From DATKXO01 sp035528995 (GTDB lineage Bacteria; Planctomycetota; Phycisphaerae; UBA1845), in assembly GCA_035528995.1 (NCBI GenBank), contig DATKXO010000290.1:1-15681 (forward strand): DNA of 15,681 bases, in the 5' to 3' direction. This document shows, in pieces, positions 13,958 through 15,681 of the stretch. Below the pieces are notes generated by a model. That model saw only the letters and a list, made by a program, of their open reading frames with translations, made no database searches and was not told the DNA's origin. Made by a program: the position numbers and the translations under genes. Numbering within the stretch: the first letter of the stretch is position 1; the number at the start of each line of letters is the position of its first letter.

Positions 13958-15088
13958 CTACGGACCGGTGGCGCCGAGCGCGGTCATCTGTGCGTCCGTA
14001 AGCGGCTCGGCGTAGAGCATCTGGGTCAGCTCTGCCGCGCCGCTTTCAAAGTTCTCCCACAAGGTCGGATCAGTGTCCGCAAGCGGCGTGCTGGCATCGC
14101 CCGTATATTCCAGCCAGGCGAACTGGAACGCCGTGGACCAGTCCTCCGGCACCGGGACGATCCCCGTCGGCCCGGTGATCCGGGCGGGTCCTTCAGCCTC
14201 ACCGTCCCAGGTGGTTACGGTGATCGTTCCGTCCGTGTTGTACTCGTTGATGGCCGCGATGTCGCCGCCGAAGTTCGCGTGGCACTCAGCGCAGTTCCGC
14301 CCGTCGGCGGTGATACTGTGGGCGTAGTACGGGGCCACCACCACGAACGTGCCCTGATCGTAGGTCAACGTCATGAAGGTCGCGGCGTGCACTTTGTCGT
14401 CCCGGTTGACCAGCATCACATAACTGCTCAACTGCCGGAAGGCTCGCTTGCCGCCGCCCTCGAGTTGGGACTCGAAGTGGCAGTTGTAGCAGGTGATCAC
14501 CGATTGCATGTGGCAGGCGGAGCAGTCGATGTTCTCGGCGTGCTGGCTGTGCTCCGGGTTGGTCGGCAACGAATCCGCCGCGTGGCAGTCCAGGCAGTGC
14601 GGGCTCGGCGACTCGAGTATCGATGCGTACTCGGTGCCGTCACCGTGCATCTCCGCCGCCGTGTGGCAATCCATGCATTCAAAGCCTGAATCGCGGTGCA
14701 CGTCGGTGAACGCCTGGGTGGTGATCTCCGCAGTCTGGCGACCGTGGCAGGCAAGGCACCTTTCCACGCTGATTCCGGCTGTTGGATCGCCCTCCGGGTC
14801 GTCGTGACAGTTCAAGCAACTGCCGGTGCCCGGCCAGTCGACGGGCGGGTCGGCATTCTCCCAGCGTGACTTGTCGTGGCACGTCGCGCAGTCCAGCCTG
14901 GCGTCGTCGTAGGGTACTTCGGTAATCAGCTCGAAGCCACCGTTCGCGGCCCCGTAGAAGGTCTCCATGCCTAGGAAGTTGGAGTCATGCAGGCTGGTGG
15001 GGAAGGTCACCTCAGGCTCGCCCTCGCCTTCACCTTCGCCTTCGCCCTCACCTTCGCCTTCGCCTTCACCCTCACCTTCGCCCTCGCC
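13958..15088 (-). CDS. Exported octaheme c-type cytochrome, 5'-truncated
   Basis: This is a multiheme electron-transfer protein, probably periplasmic or surface-anchored. The frame runs 376 codons from the sequence junction at 15088 without a valid start; a stop lies just beyond at 15104-15106. The visible N-terminus is a (GE)12-PE linker, then about 350 residues. Eight CXXCH heme motifs occur: CATCH, CLNCH, CLACH, CMDCH, CLDCH, CSACH, CYNCH and CAECH, at about 41, 65, 85, 112, 139, 163, 174 and 240 counted from the GTG at 15010. The first seven are tightly packed; the last ~105 residues have no Cys. GE-rich linkers in this type of organism often directly follow a signal or lipoprotein peptide, so perhaps only that export signal is missing. 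The GTG at 15010 is merely internal. Redox partner and exact family are unknown. Confidence 0.85.
   Translation of the reverse strand, partial: GEGEGEGEGEGEGEGEGEGEGEGEPEVTFPTSLHDSNFLGMETFYGAANGGFELITEVPYDDARLDCATCHDKSRWENADPPVDWPGTGSCLNCHDDPEGDPTAGISVERCLACHGRQTAEITTQAFTDVHRDSGFECMDCHTAAEMHGDGTEYASILESPSPHCLDCHAADSLPTNPEHSQHAENIDCSACHMQSVITCYNCHFESQLEGGGKRAFRQLSSYVMLVNRDDKVHAATFMTLTYDQGTFVVVAPYYAHSITADGRNCAECHANFGGDIAAINEYNTDGTITVTTWDGEAEGPARITGPTGIVPVPEDWSTAFQFAWLEYTGDASTPLADTDPTLWENFESGAAELTQMLYAEPLTDAQMTALGATGP
15017..15088 (-). repeat. (GE)12-coding low-complexity tandem repeat
   Basis: Twelve 6-bp units of the form GCC/ACC + TTC/CTC (plus strand) encode alternating Gly-Glu on the minus strand. 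Both codon positions vary synonymously (GGC/GGT, GAA/GAG), so the dipeptide is conserved more than the DNA. It ends exactly where base composition changes, making it a likely site of misassembly or recombination. Confidence 0.9.
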
Positions 15089-15117
15089 TTTCAGATAAAG
15101 TTTTTAACCAATTAGAT

Positions 15118-15148
15118 AATCTCTATATAGGGTGGGATTATAGAGATT
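15118..15148. other. Perfect 10-bp hairpin in the AT-rich block
   Basis: AATCTCTATA (15118-15127) and TATAGAGATT (15139-15148) form a perfect 10-bp stem with an 11-nt loop of TAGGGTGGGAT. It lies 62 bp upstream of the DUF6745-like ATG. It could terminate an upstream gene not present here, or regulate the following gene; no clean T-run follows in either direction. Confidence 0.6.
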
Positions 15149-15210
15149 CAGTATTGGAAATATGTTATTTTAACAAGTGATGAATAGTTTTAACTAAAAG
15201 GTTTTGAACA

Positions 15211-15681
15211 ATGATTACGGATACAATTAAGAGCTTAACTAAAGAGCAAGAAGTACAACTAGAGGTATATAAAGAGAAATGGATAAAGCTTGCATTTGCC
15301 ACCACAACTCACCATAGGATTGATAGACATAAGGTTACGTTTGCAGTTGAAAATCTATATAAGAATGTATTAGATTTAAACCCACCAACAGTGATATTTG
15401 TATCTTCTCCTACACAATTATATAAGGAAGTTAAAAAAGAATTTGAAAGAAGAGGTTTAGTTTATAATAGTGATATATCCTCTAGTGTAATTTGTGGCAC
15501 GTATGAAGCCAATTGGATTTCAACTTATGATTATATTATCAATGTATTGAAGGTAAAGATAAATAATATTCAATACTTTTTGGATCTAATTGAATGTACT
15601 GGAATTGGATTGTATTTTGAGGAGTGTTGTTTTATATCAGAACGACCAGTTCATTTCAGATTAGATAATGACTTTCGTCTA
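15211..15681 (+). CDS. DUF6745-like protein, N-terminal part (runs off the window end)
   Basis: The open frame from the ATG at 15211 continues 157 codons to the last base, so the gene is 3'-incomplete. The start SLTKEQEVQLEVYKEKW, the LYKNVLDLNPPTVIFVSSP segment and the closing ISERPVHFRLDNDFRL resemble DUF6745 proteins, which have an N-terminal helical region and an SxRP-x3-xRD-like block, usually within a protein of several hundred residues. Function of that family is unknown. AAAAGG lies 9 nt before the ATG. Codons are overwhelmingly A/T-ending, opposite to every other gene here, so this segment comes from a different genome or was acquired very recently. The family call rests on recalled motifs and is moderate. 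Confidence 0.65.
   Translation, partial: MITDTIKSLTKEQEVQLEVYKEKWIKLAFATTTHHRIDRHKVTFAVENLYKNVLDLNPPTVIFVSSPTQLYKEVKKEFERRGLVYNSDISSSVICGTYEANWISTYDYIINVLKVKINNIQYFLDLIECTGIGLYFEECCFISERPVHFRLDNDFRL

Noticed and set aside
15017..15088. Possible CRISPR or regulatory tandem array in the short repeats
   Set aside because: The units are 6 bp, have no spacers and encode (GE)12 in frame with the cytochrome, so it is a protein linker.

Overview
The first ~15.09 kb is GC-rich with strongly G/C-ending codons and reads like an uncultured member of the Planctomycetota or a related lineage. The evidence is a gingipain-type protease ending in a planctomycete-style dockerin pair, a CxxCGYxLRG...CPECG zinc-ribbon membrane protein, a GRDQGS-type CMP kinase and a (GE)n linker in a secreted cytochrome. 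Most of it is ordinary chromosomal gene content. No rRNA, tRNA, CRISPR array or recognisable transposase was seen.

Layout. 1-3500 (minus strand): a secreted C25 cysteine protease with a Cys-rich module and dockerin, preceded by a zinc-ribbon membrane protein. 3500-5851: a cyclophilin and a PhnP-like metallo-beta-lactamase hydrolase (both minus), the latter divergent from cytidylate kinase (plus), whose promoter sits so close to the ATG that a leaderless mRNA is predicted. 5898-6028: a 131-bp palindromic, MITE-like element abutting a two-gene cassette (6025-7582, minus). The cassette encodes a DUF5131 (phage Gp37/Gp68, three-Cys-motif) protein and its partner TcmP, translationally overlapped; TcmP's stop codon lies inside the element's right terminal repeat. 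7690-9312 (minus): a GT39/ArnT-like membrane glycosyltransferase. 9613-13847 (plus): a PilZ-domain protein, a large SNF2-family helicase and a small unknown protein, closed by a strong bidirectional terminator. 13958-15088 (minus): an octaheme c-type cytochrome whose 5' end is lost in a (GE)12 repeat.

At about 15089 base composition falls abruptly from GC-rich to roughly 30% GC. The remaining ~590 bp carry a hairpin and the 5' part of a gene resembling DUF6745 proteins. Codon use is unlike anything else in the window. An assembly chimera joined at the low-complexity repeat is the simplest reading; a recent insertion of foreign DNA is the alternative.

The most system-like locus is TcmP-DUF5131 with its flanking palindromic element. 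The two families are known partners of unknown function; TcmP looks like a methyltransferase fold and DUF5131 like a Cys-cluster (radical-SAM-like) protein. Nothing else in the window looks like a dedicated multi-gene defence or biosynthetic system.
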